64,000 nt of DNA from Pseudomonadota bacterium (GTDB taxonomy: Bacteria; Desulfobacterota; Desulfobulbia; Desulfobulbales; JAHJIY01): positions 1-64,000 of the forward strand of contig JAHJIY010000042.1 in assembly GCA_018823175.1 (NCBI GenBank). The letters are read 5' to 3'. Made by a program: the position numbers and the translations under genes. Each line of letters starts with the position of its first letter. Within the stretch, counting starts at the first letter, position 1. Of this stretch, positions 27,044-35,352 are shown in pieces. The notes under the pieces were generated by a model that saw only the letters and a program-made list of their open reading frames with translations, had not been told where the DNA came from and did not search any database.

Positions 27044-28030
27044 ATGAATAACGTGGTGGGTAGTATAATCCTCCTAGGTTCGATTCTTTTGTTTGGGACC
27101 GCCGGTTATATGGTTATTGAAGGTAGCTCCTTTATGGATGCCTTCTACATGACCTTCATTTCCATTACTACGGTAGGATTTGGTGAGATTATCCCTTTGA
27201 TCTCGGTCGGCAGAGGGTTTACCATGTTTTTGATACTGGTGGGCATGGGCTTTGTTTTGTATCTGTTCAGTAAAATAACCGAAACCGTAGTTGAGGGAGG
27301 ATTAAGCGCCACACTCGGGAGGATGAAGATGAAGAAAAAAGTGGCAAGGTTGAATAATCATTATATCATTTGCGGTTTTGGGCGGATCGGGAAAGACATA
27401 TGCAAGATTCTAGCTGAAAATGGTCGCTCTTTTGTGGTTATCGAGAGTGACCCCGGCAAAATTGAAAGCATCATCGAGCGCGGTTATCTGGTTCTGGAGG
27501 GAGAAGCAACGGATGATGAAATTCTTCTGGGGGCTGGAATTAAGGACGCCAAAGGTTTGATTGCCGTGGTTTCTTCCGATGCGAGCAATGTTTATATCGC
27601 TCTTTCCGCCAGAGGACTAAAATCTGATCTCTTTATTATGGCTCGGTCCAGTGGAGACGAGGGGGCTGAGACCAAATTGTTGCGGGCCGGGGCAGACAAG
27701 GTCATTTCCCCCTATTTTATTGGGGCGACCAGAATGGCCCAGCAAATAGTCCGGCCAACGGTTATTGATTTTATCGATTTGACAGTTCATGCCGGAGAAT
27801 TAGGGCTGCGGTTGGAGGAAATGTACGTCTCCCAAAAGGCAAGTTTCCTGGAAAAATCGTTATTTGATTCCGGGATAAGGAGAGATTTTGATCTGATTGT
27901 CGTGGCGATTAAACCGGAGCATGGCGCAATGATGTTTAATCCCAATCATCAGACTGTCATGCACGGAGGAGATACCCTGGTGGTGCTGGGGGATCACATA
28001 AATATTAAGAGACTGGAAAAAGAATTATGA
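27044..28030 (+). CDS. Two-transmembrane potassium channel with RCK domain
   Basis: 328 residues. An N-terminal helix, a pore helix with selectivity filter TTVGFGEI (about residues 44-51) and a second helix form the 2TM pore. An RCK/TrkA-N Rossmann domain follows (YIICGFGRIGKDIC, then EGEATDDEILLGAGI) with a TrkA-C-like C-terminal domain. It is an inner-membrane K+ channel gated by a cytoplasmic ligand. TVGFGE rather than TVGYGD occurs in some prokaryotic channels. No strong ribosome site precedes ATG 27044. Confidence 0.9.
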   Translation: MNNVVGSIILLGSILLFGTAGYMVIEGSSFMDAFYMTFISITTVGFGEIIPLISVGRGFTMFLILVGMGFVLYLFSKITETVVEGGLSATLGRMKMKKKVARLNNHYIICGFGRIGKDICKILAENGRSFVVIESDPGKIESIIERGYLVLEGEATDDEILLGAGIKDAKGLIAVVSSDASNVYIALSARGLKSDLFIMARSSGDEGAETKLLRAGADKVISPYFIGATRMAQQIVRPTVIDFIDLTVHAGELGLRLEEMYVSQKASFLEKSLFDSGIRRDFDLIVVAIKPEHGAMMFNPNHQTVMHGGDTLVVLGDHINIKRLEKEL

Positions 28031-28133
28031 AATAATATGCCCTATCTTATTAATCTTTCGGGGAAAGATGCCGATAATTAGTGAGGGTATGCTTGTATGC
28101 AATAAAATTAAGATTTGCTGGATCAGGTGACTA

Positions 28134-29639
28134 ATGACTGAAGCCGCTAATCCCAAAAACGGGGCCATGATTTTTGGCGGGCGTTTTGTTCTCAAGGTTG
28201 CCCGTGAGAAACTTGAAGCATTTTTGATTTCCACGGATGAGTTGGGGATGAAAGCGGTCGACTACGAGCAGATCATGAGGGAGATCAGGGCCAATGGTGT
28301 AATTTATGGGTTGCTTCCTGCCCCGGAGCCGGTAGCAGACGACACCTCTAGTTTTTGCGTGGCGCGTGGTCGCGAGCCGGTTAAAGGGCGTAATGCTGAA
28401 ATAACGATGCATGTCAAGGCGTCCAATGTCCGAACCCCCAAATTCATGGATCCTTCTAAGGACCAGGTCGATTATCGGGAGCTTGGCGCGATAGTCAACG
28501 TCAAGGATGGAACGCTCCTCCTGGAAATAATCCCACCCACCGAGGGTGAGCCTGGGATGAATGTCATGGGGCAGAGCCTGCCCCCGAAACCGGGCAAGGA
28601 GATCAAACTTAAAATCGGTCCCGGCGTCGAAATGTCTGAGGATGAGTCAAAGGTTTTCTCCAGACTGGATGGCAAATTCATCATGATTGACGGAAAGCCG
28701 GCCGTTTATAGTGAGCATACGGTTAAAGGCAATATCGATATGAGTGTCGGCAATATCATTTTTGGCGGCACGGCCCTGAGAATTAACGGTGATGTCCTGC
28801 CGGGATTTCAGGTGAAATGTCGTGGCAGTATCTCAATTGGCGGTGGGGTCAACAACGCCTTGATTATGGCCGGCGGCAATATTGAGATTGGCGGCAGTGT
28901 GGTTGGGGAAGAGACGGTTGTCAAGTCCAGGGGTAATATTAAGGTAGAGTTTGTGGAAAATGGCCCTCATCTTGAAGCCAGTGGTTTTCTTGTCGTTGGT
29001 GAGTACATCATGCAGGGAGTGGTGAAGATCGGCCGGGATCTGGACGCCAGACCGAAAGGGACGATTATTGGCGGTAAACTGGTGGTTGGTGGTTCGGTAT
29101 ATGTCAATGAACTGGGATCGGAAGCCGAAGTTGCGACCGAGATTAATGTGGGGGTCGACCTTTCTTTGCAGGCCAAGAAAGATAAACTTAACGAAGAGCT
29201 TCCCTTGTGGTCCGGGCGGCTTAATGAGCTGATCAAGGACATCAGTGGTTTTCAGAAGATGAAAAAGGAAATGGGCCATGATTTTCCGCCTGAGAGGCTT
29301 GATAAGCTTAAAAAATATACCGAGGTTATGCCCAAGTTGATGGAAAAGGTCGACCGGATGTCTGCCCTGGAAATTGAAATCCAGGCGGAAATGGACCGGA
29401 TGATCGATGAGTGTGTCTATATCTACGGTACAGTTTATCCCGGAGTTTTGATTAGGATTGGTAATGCCGTACGAATGATTACGGTTGAGGATGAGCAGGT
29501 AATTGCCCATTTTGACCGGATTTCCCGGCAGATCCATCTGCGCAAAATGACCGTAGCGGAACGCGAGGCCAAGGCGAATCAGGGCAGTACGATGGTTGAG
29601 TTAAAGCCGCTCGAAGTGGAAGAGTCGTCTTTAGCCTAA
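28134..29639 (+). CDS. FapA (DUF342) family protein
   Basis: 501 residues. The centre has the glycine-rich repeated strands of the FapA beta-helix (GNIIFGGTALRINGDVLPG, ISIGGGVNNALIMAGGNIEIGG, VVGEETVVKSRGNI). The C-terminal third is helical and probably coiled coil, with EKVDRMSALEIEIQAEMDRM. The N-terminal domain is less conserved. Family members occur beside chemotaxis and surface-motility genes, but their activity is not defined. Its stop lies 1 bp from the stop of the convergent ybeY-pdxJ gene, so the two transcripts must overlap. Confidence 0.87.
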   Translation: MTEAANPKNGAMIFGGRFVLKVAREKLEAFLISTDELGMKAVDYEQIMREIRANGVIYGLLPAPEPVADDTSSFCVARGREPVKGRNAEITMHVKASNVRTPKFMDPSKDQVDYRELGAIVNVKDGTLLLEIIPPTEGEPGMNVMGQSLPPKPGKEIKLKIGPGVEMSEDESKVFSRLDGKFIMIDGKPAVYSEHTVKGNIDMSVGNIIFGGTALRINGDVLPGFQVKCRGSISIGGGVNNALIMAGGNIEIGGSVVGEETVVKSRGNIKVEFVENGPHLEASGFLVVGEYIMQGVVKIGRDLDARPKGTIIGGKLVVGGSVYVNELGSEAEVATEINVGVDLSLQAKKDKLNEELPLWSGRLNELIKDISGFQKMKKEMGHDFPPERLDKLKKYTEVMPKLMEKVDRMSALEIEIQAEMDRMIDECVYIYGTVYPGVLIRIGNAVRMITVEDEQVIAHFDRISRQIHLRKMTVAEREAKANQGSTMVELKPLEVEESSLA

Positions 29640-29640
29640 T

Positions 29641-30807
29641 TTATTTGATCAGCGCCAGCATTTCCCTGACGGCCTGGTCTAGTCCGACAAAGATGGCCCG
29701 GGCCATTACTGCGTGTCCGATACTTAGTTCCTCAATGGTGCCGAGAGCTGCTACTCTGCTGGTGTTCAGATAGTTTAGTCCGTGTCCGGCGTTGACCCTT
29801 AGTCCTGCTTCAAAAGCCTCTTCCGCTGCGGTGGCAATCAAGTCGAATTCCTTTTCTTCCTCTTCTTCATTTGCGGCGTCGCTGTATCTGCCGGTGTGAA
29901 TCTCGACGAAGGTCGCCCCTGCCTCTTTGGATGCTTCGATCTGCTCGGAGTTCGGATCAATGAACATGCTGACCGGAATGTTGGCGGCGCTCATTCTCTT
30001 CACTACTTTTTTCAGGTTGGTTAATTGACCGGCGACGTTCAAGCCTCCTTCGGTGGTCAGTTCCTTCCTTTTTTCCGGCACCAGGGTGATCATGTCTGGT
30101 TTAAGCGCCAGGGCGATTTTGATAATCTCTTCCGTTGCTCCCATTTCCAGGTTTAGTTTGGTTTTGACCGTCTGACGCAGCAGAAGAACATCACGATCCT
30201 GAATGTGGCGCCGGTCTTCCCGCAGGTGGACAACAATCCCGGCCGCGCCGGCCAGTTCGCAAATGCCGGCGGCGGTTATCGGGTCTGGTTCATTTATCCC
30301 TCTTGCCTGGCGGAGGGTGGCTACGTGGTCGATATTTATCGCGAGCTTGATCATCTGGTTTCTCCTTTGTTCGTAGCTCAATAATTTGCTTAATTTTTGT
30401 TCTTCGCTCTCCATGATCTTAGCTTCGCGGGGTGAGCGTTCATGGTCGTAACCCAAAAGGTGCAGTAAACCATGGATCAGCAGTTCGGTTACGCGGTGGT
30501 GAATGGTGATGTTTTTTTCTTGGGCTTCCCGGGCCGTGGTTTCAAGGGAGATGACAACGTCCCCAAGCAGGGGCTGGGACTCGACGATGTCAGCGTCGAG
30601 CATGGGAAAGGCCAGCACGTTGGTTGGTTTGTCTTTCTGGCGATAAGTTTTGTTTAGTTGGTGCATAGCGGGGTCGTCAAGGAACAGGATACTTAGTTCG
30701 CTGTCTTGATGTCCGCGTAATTTGAGCAGGATCCTCGCTACTCTTTTGATCCGGTTCAGGCTGACCCGAATGTGCCCGGTCGTATCATCTTTGAGATAAA
30801 CCGGCAT
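29641..30807 (-). CDS. ybeY-pdxJ: YbeY-PdxJ in-frame fusion (rRNA-maturation RNase / pyridoxine 5'-phosphate synthase)
   Basis: 388 residues without an internal stop. Residues 1-about 145 are YbeY: KTYRQKDKPTNVLAFPM and the zinc site HGLLHLLGYDHE (H112, H116, H122). Residues 152-388 are a complete PdxJ: MIKLAINIDHVATLRQARG, VVHLREDRRHIQDRD, VEIHTGRYSDA and VNAGHGLNYLN. YbeY matures 16S rRNA ends; PdxJ makes pyridoxine phosphate. No stop separates them, yet the internal ATG (30354-30352) has its own strong ribosome site, so free PdxJ may be made too. phoH lies directly upstream, the usual ybeY neighbour. Both catalytic signatures look intact. Confidence 0.9.
   Translation of the reverse strand: MPVYLKDDTTGHIRVSLNRIKRVARILLKLRGHQDSELSILFLDDPAMHQLNKTYRQKDKPTNVLAFPMLDADIVESQPLLGDVVISLETTAREAQEKNITIHHRVTELLIHGLLHLLGYDHERSPREAKIMESEEQKLSKLLSYEQRRNQMIKLAINIDHVATLRQARGINEPDPITAAGICELAGAAGIVVHLREDRRHIQDRDVLLLRQTVKTKLNLEMGATEEIIKIALALKPDMITLVPEKRKELTTEGGLNVAGQLTNLKKVVKRMSAANIPVSMFIDPNSEQIEASKEAGATFVEIHTGRYSDAANEEEEEKEFDLIATAAEEAFEAGLRVNAGHGLNYLNTSRVAALGTIEELSIGHAVMARAIFVGLDQAVREMLALIK
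30352..30368 (-). promoter_or_regulatory. Internal ribosome binding site and start codon of pdxJ
   Basis: On the minus strand AAAGGAG (30368-30362) is followed by 7 nt and then ATG (30354-30352), the natural start of PdxJ (MIKLAINIDHV). The same bases encode Gln-Arg-Arg in the YbeY reading frame. This is a textbook initiation signal inside the fused gene. Confidence 0.75.
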
Positions 30808-30809
30808 GG

Positions 30810-31763
30810 CTATTTACCTGTCTTCTTTTCGTAGGCCTTGATTATTTCCTGGACCAGTGGGTGGCGGACGACGTCTTCCTCGGAAAATGAACTGAAAGCT
30901 ATGCCTTTGATTTTTTTCAGTATCTTTTGGGCGTGCAACAGGCCGGAATTACTGCTGTTTGGCAGGTCGATCTGCGTGATGTCGCCGGTGACGACTGCCT
31001 GTGAGTTGAAACCCAGCCTGGTGAGAAACATCTGCATCTGTTCTTTTGTTGTGTTTTGTGCCTCATCAAGAATAACAAAGGCATTGTTCAAGGTCCGGCC
31101 CCGCATGAAGGCCAAAGGTGCGATCTCGATCGTGCCTTGTTCAATTAAATCGGCTACTTTTTCACGGCCCAGCATCTCGTTGAGGGCATCGTGCAGGGGG
31201 CGCAGGTACGGGTCGACTTTCTGGGCCATGTCGCCTGGGAGGAAACCCAGTCGTTCTCCGGCTTCAACGGCGGGTCGGGCCAGAATGATGAATTTCACCT
31301 CGTTGCTGGTGAGAGCGGCAATGGCCATGGCCACCGCCAGATAGGTCTTGCCGGTGCCGGCCGGGCCGATGCCGAAAACAATATCGTGGTGGCGAATGCG
31401 GTCGATATAGTTTTTCTGGTTCAGGCTTTTGGGCGAGACGATTCCCCGGCTGGCCGTAATGTAAACCTGATCGAGAAAGATCTCTTTCAGTTTGGCCTTT
31501 GGCGAACGGCCCAGGATCCGCAGGGCATAGGCCACATCGGAGGGATATACCGGATAGCCGGACTTTAAAAGTTCATAAAGCTGCTCCAGTGCGTCAGCGG
31601 CGATCTTCAGATCGTGGGGCTGGCCGCTGAGGGTAAGTTCAGTGCCGCGCAAATCAGCCTTAATCCCTAAAGTTTTTTCGATGAAGATCAGGTTTTTGTT
31701 CAGATCCCCGAATAAAAGCTTAGCGGTTTCGGTGTCGGCAAAGGAGAGCTTATGTTTGGTCAA
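30810..31763 (-). CDS. PhoH-like ATPase
   Basis: 317 residues. The N-terminal KH-like region includes LRGTELTLSGQPHDL. The P-loop ATPase has GIGPAGTGKTYLAVAMA and VILDEAQNTTKEQM, characteristic of PhoH/PhoL. It is linked across bacteria with ybeY, as here, and is thought to act in RNA or ribosome metabolism. The apparent start is TTG 31763, with no strong ribosome site, 14 nt after the stop of the selenoprotein gene. Translation may be coupled to that gene. Confidence 0.9.
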   Translation of the reverse strand: MTKHKLSFADTETAKLLFGDLNKNLIFIEKTLGIKADLRGTELTLSGQPHDLKIAADALEQLYELLKSGYPVYPSDVAYALRILGRSPKAKLKEIFLDQVYITASRGIVSPKSLNQKNYIDRIRHHDIVFGIGPAGTGKTYLAVAMAIAALTSNEVKFIILARPAVEAGERLGFLPGDMAQKVDPYLRPLHDALNEMLGREKVADLIEQGTIEIAPLAFMRGRTLNNAFVILDEAQNTTKEQMQMFLTRLGFNSQAVVTGDITQIDLPNSSNSGLLHAQKILKKIKGIAFSSFSEEDVVRHPLVQEIIKAYEKKTGK

Positions 31764-31777
31764 TTTGCTCTGGCCCG

Positions 31778-32644
31778 TCAGTTGTCTTTAAAGATATTTA
31801 AATCTTTCAGGGCCTTGTCGATCAGCTCCTGAATATTTTCCAGACTGTTTTCTTTTTTCAGTCGCCTGCCGTTTACATAAATTGTGGGAGTGGCATTGAC
31901 GCCGATCCGGCGTGCTTCCTCAAAATCATTTCGTACCTTCTCAACGGTAGCTGGATCTTCGATATCTTTTTTGAATTTCTCCAGGTCAAGTCCCAGCTTC
32001 TTAGCCATATCTTCCAGCTTTTCGTTGGTTAAAGCTCTTAAATCTACTTCGGCGAAAATCAGGTCATGGAATTCCCAGAATTTCCCTTGTTCACGGGCGG
32101 CCATCGCAGCGGTGGCCGCCGGGATTGCCATGTTGTGCATGCGGAGCGGGAAGCTTTTGTAAACTATTTTAACATTATTGGAATTTTTTTCGAGCACCTG
32201 CTCGAATAGCGCCCCAAGACGGGCGCAATGGGGTCACTGGAAATCGCTGAAAGCGACGATCACCACCGGTGCGTTCGGGTTTATCCCTAAAAATGGTGAG
32301 TCGGCCAGATCAATGTTGACGATGAAATCAACGAATATTTCCTGGACCGTTTTGTTTTTGTGGCTACTCAGGATTATCCGCTCACCGAGGCCGGGGACAT
32401 CAAGCCGATTCATGGTCGGGTCAACCGGGACCGAGTCGTTGAGCTGGCCATCCTCGGCATAGATATTTACCTTGCCGCCCTCGGTCAGGACAAAAGTCCA
32501 TTTGCCGTCGGCGGAAATCGCCACGTCAAGGGGAGGAGCGCTTGATTCTATGGTTGTTGATTTTTCCCAGTCCACTTTGGCAAAGCAGTTGGTGGCGAAA
32601 ACAAGGGAAAAAAGAATAGTTGGAATAATAAAAAATTTTGCCAT
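31778..32644 (-). CDS. Secreted DsbA-family selenoprotein with a U-P-H-C active site
   Basis: Read through one in-frame TGA (32236-32234), this is a 288-residue protein. A signal peptide (MAKFFIIPTILFSLVFATNCFA) is followed by a single beta-propeller-like blade (PLDVAISADGKWTFVLTEGGKV) and a thioredoxin-fold DsbA domain. TGA falls at residue 137 in VVIVAFSDFQ-U-PHCARLGALFEQ, exactly where the first Cys of the CxxC motif should be. The helical insert and cis-proline loop GVNATPTIYVNG follow in the same frame. Two hairpins with G/U in the loop lie directly downstream. The protein is probably a periplasmic thiol/selenol oxidoreductase. Read conventionally, the gene splits into two meaningless halves. 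It lies upstream of phoH. Confidence 0.9.
32189..32226 (-). promoter_or_regulatory. Candidate bacterial SECIS element (two adjacent hairpins)
   Basis: Directly 3' of the TGA on the minus strand, a 6-bp hairpin GCGCCC/GGGCGC (32226-32209) starts 7 nt after the UGA and has the loop GUCUUG. A second hairpin, UUCGAGC/GCUCGAA (32206-32189), has a perfect 7-bp stem and the loop AGGU. Both loops carry the early G and the GU typical of bacterial SECIS loops, and both fall near the expected distance from the codon. Which one binds SelB cannot be decided by eye. Confidence 0.65.
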
Positions 32645-32848
32645 GTTGTTTATCCTTTTGTTGAAGGTTAATTATTTTATAAGGATTCGTCGAAGGTATT
32701 GATTTCAGACGGATTATATTATTTTCGACCATTTGAACAATCTCATCGAAATATCAATCCTGAAAATATTAAACCGGTTCATTATTTTACGCAAGAATCG
32801 ATTGCTTGATCAGAACAATTTGTGACGGGTCCCTGTTCTGTTTTGTGT

Positions 32849-34102
32849 TTATATGCGAAGCAACTCCGCTAACAATATTGCCAGGTGTTCGACTCGTATT
32901 TTCTCTTCCCTGGAAGTCATCGTTTTGCGCCATTGGATCAGGCAACCGGTGCAGGTGGAGACGACTACCTCGGCTTTAGTTGAGGCGAAGTCGTTGGTGA
33001 GTTGCGCCATGATCTGCCCGGAAAGGTCGGGATGGGCCAGATTGAATAGCCCCCCATGGCCGCAGCATTGAGGGCCGTGGGGTAGTTCATTTAGTTTGAG
33101 ATTTGGCAACCAGGAAAGCAGTTGACGCGGCGGAGCGGTGATTTTGTGTTTGAACCTCAAATGACAGGGATCGTGATATAGAATTTCGCAGATTTCCGGA
33201 TTTATTTGTTCTGAGGTTATGGTGGAGATTTTGGTTTGCAGGTTTGATGATTCTGTAAAAAATGAGGAAAATTCAACGATCCGTTGACTGAAGATTAAGG
33301 CCTTCCGGCACCATTCATGATCATCGGCCAGAAGTTCTGCGTAACCCAACAGGTGACTGTAGCATGAAGCGCATGAAGTCAGGATCGGGCGGTTAAGCCC
33401 ATCCTCGGAAAAGGCGTTAATGTTTTTTTTAGCCAGCTTTTTAGCCAGAGGCAGGTCTCCAGCGCTGTATGCGGCAAGACCGCAACAGACTTGATCTTCC
33501 GGCGACAGCGGGGGAGAACCGGTAGTTTTTTCAATTAACCGATCGGTGGCCAGGCCGATGCGTGGGTCAAGATGGTTGGCCAGGCAGCCGGTAAAATACA
33601 GGATATCTGGTTTCTGGTTTGTGGGCTGCCGATTTTTGACCGTTTCCAGGTAACTTTTTATCGGGGCGTTAGGGAATAACAGCGCTGGATCAAGTTCGGC
33701 AAGTTTCAGGCGCAGGCCGCTGTCTTTGGGTAACAGATCGATTAACCCTGCTGCTTTTTTTGCGATCTTTGAGATGCCGGCCAGCAGAGTCGGGCTGGCA
33801 AGACTTTTGGTGGCCAGTGTCTTTTTGATGGAATGTTCGCCGACCAGAAGGTCTGATTTTTGGCGGGTTTTCACGATCAAGGCCGGGATGTCGAGATCCC
33901 GCGGGCAGACCTCACGGCAAGCACCGCAAAGTAGACATTTTGCGAAGATATCTAGAAAAGCGGCGCTTCTCTTCTTGTCATCGGTCTGGTCCAGCAGGTG
34001 AATTTTTCCCCTGGCGGTATGTGACTCTCTGCCGCTGATCTGGTAAACCGGGCAAACAGTGGTACAGGAGCCGCATTTGGCACAGGTTGTCTGGTTGTTC
34101 AT
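32849..34102 (-). CDS. Fe-S oxidoreductase subunit with CCG domains (GlcF/HdrD-like)
   Basis: 417 residues. Two N-terminal 4Fe-4S motifs are present, CAKCGSCTTVCP (residues 7-18) and CLLCGACREVCP (about 57-68). Two cysteine-rich CCG domains follow: TGCLANHLDP with QVCCGLAAYSAGD, and HDPCHLRF with PQCCGHGGLFN, then STCTGCLIQW. This is the electron-transfer architecture of glycolate or lactate oxidase subunit F and HdrD-type proteins. No FAD-linked dehydrogenase partner is adjacent, so the substrate is unknown. A palindromic intergenic element lies between it and prfB. Confidence 0.9.
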   Translation of the reverse strand: MNNQTTCAKCGSCTTVCPVYQISGRESHTARGKIHLLDQTDDKKRSAAFLDIFAKCLLCGACREVCPRDLDIPALIVKTRQKSDLLVGEHSIKKTLATKSLASPTLLAGISKIAKKAAGLIDLLPKDSGLRLKLAELDPALLFPNAPIKSYLETVKNRQPTNQKPDILYFTGCLANHLDPRIGLATDRLIEKTTGSPPLSPEDQVCCGLAAYSAGDLPLAKKLAKKNINAFSEDGLNRPILTSCASCYSHLLGYAELLADDHEWCRKALIFSQRIVEFSSFFTESSNLQTKISTITSEQINPEICEILYHDPCHLRFKHKITAPPRQLLSWLPNLKLNELPHGPQCCGHGGLFNLAHPDLSGQIMAQLTNDFASTKAEVVVSTCTGCLIQWRKTMTSREEKIRVEHLAILLAELLRI

Positions 34103-34141
34103 TTGTCTCTGCCGTCTGCCCCTGAAAATACTGGATTCCTG

Positions 34142-34210
34142 ATTTTACCACAAAGGGCACCAAGACAACCCTTGTCTAATTTTGTGTCTCGGTGCCTTTG
34201 TGGTGAAAAT
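34142..34210. repeat. Long imperfect palindrome, dispersed-repeat type
   Basis: The left arm (34142 to about 34167) reads ATTTTACCACAAAGGGCACC then AAGACA. The right arm (about 34185-34210) is its reverse complement with only three differences, around a short loop. Palindromes with ACCACAAAGG...CCTTTGTGGT arms are widely scattered between genes in many bacterial genomes and may be non-autonomous mobile repeats. It lies between the Fe-S gene and prfB and could act as a transcript-end hairpin after prfB. Confidence 0.75.
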
Positions 34211-34245
34211 AAAACGCTGCGTCGGGCGCTAGTACGGGGCTCTTT

Positions 34246-35341
34246 TTAGTTTTGCCAGAGCAGAAAGGATTTGATGTACGGGTCAAGGTTGCCGTCGAGC
34301 ACACTGTCGACATTGCCCATTTCGCAGCCGGTCCGGTGGTCTTTGATCATTCGGTAGGGTTGGAGTACGTATGAACGAATCTGGCTGCCCCAGCCGATTT
34401 CCTTTTTGTCTCCGTGCAGGACTTGTTGATCTTCGGCCTGGATTTTCTTTTCCCGCTCATAAAGGTGGCCCTTGAGCATTTTCATGGCCGTGTCCTTGTT
34501 GCGATGCTGTGAGCGTTCGTTTTGACATTGGACCACAATGCCGGAGGGCAGATGGGTGATCCTGACCGCCGAACTTGTCTTGTTGACGTGCTGCCCCCCG
34601 GCTCCGCTGGCCCGGTAAGTATCGATCCGCAGGTCTTTTTCGTTGATCTCGACCTGGATATCGTCGTCAAGTTCTGGAAAAATAAAAACCGAAGCAAAAG
34701 AGGTGTGACGGCGGCCACTGGCATCAAAAGGTGAAATTCTGACCAAACGGTGGATACCCATCTCGGAACGCAATAAACCGTAAGCATTACGACCGGAGAT
34801 CATAACGGTCACACTCTTGACTCCGGCCTCGTCGCCCGGCAACTGGTCGAGGATGTCGGTTTTGAAATTCTTGTCCTCGGCCCATCGGAGATACATCCTC
34901 AACAATATACTTGCCCAGTCCTGGGCCTCGGTGCCGCCTGCCCCGGCATGGATCGTCAACAATGCATTGTTAGCGTCATGTTCGCCGGAGAACATGCGTT
35001 CCAGCTCCGACTCGGCGACTCTTTCCTCGAGTTTGTCAAGGATAAGGGTCACTTCTTTTTCGGTCGCCGGGTCTTTTTCTTCGATCGCCATTTCCAGCAG
35101 CAGTTCCGCTTCTTCCCAGAAAGATTGGCATTCTTCCCATTCTTCGATCAGGTTCTGCAATTGCCCCTGTTCTCTCTGAATTTTTTGAGCTTTGTCGCCG
35201 TCGTCCCAGAAGCCGCGGGCCATGGTGAGTTGTTCCAGTTCGGCGAGTTGCTCTTTTTTGTTATCTAATTCAAAGATGACTCCGCAAAGCAAGGAGGCGC
35301 TCTTTAAGGTCTTGAAGTTTCTGCTTAAGTTCTGCTGACAT
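34246..35341 (-). CDS. prfB: Peptide chain release factor 2, expressed by programmed +1 frameshift
   Basis: The true start is ATG 35341, preceded by AAAGGAGC at 5-nt spacing. Twenty-three codons (MSAELKQKLQDL... to SHL) run to an in-frame TGA at 35272-35270 in the context CTT TGA. A +1 shift continues into ELDNKKEQLAELEQL and the rest of RF2, giving 364 residues, the normal length. RF2 hallmarks are the UGA-recognition tripeptide in RISPFDASGRRHTSF and the catalytic GGQ in SGAGGQHVNKTSSAVR. Low RF2 slows termination at the UGA and raises shifting, which is autoregulation. lnt lies upstream on the same strand. Confidence 0.95.
35270..35285 (-). promoter_or_regulatory. Programmed +1 frameshift site of prfB
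   Basis: On the minus strand GCGGAG (35285-35280), a Shine-Dalgarno-like hexamer, is followed by TCAT and the slippery CTT TGA (35275-35270). E. coli has an SD-like element three bases before CUU UGA; here the gap is four from the last G. The zero frame ends at the UGA and the +1 frame encodes RF2. Confidence 0.88.
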
Positions 35342-35352
35342 GGGTTGCTCCT

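Noticed and set aside
26811-27047. 78-codon frame between the flavoprotein and K+ channel genes, ending in an ATGA overlap
   Set aside because: It overlaps the flavoprotein end and contains the inverted repeat; no family resemblance. The stop overlap alone is weak evidence.
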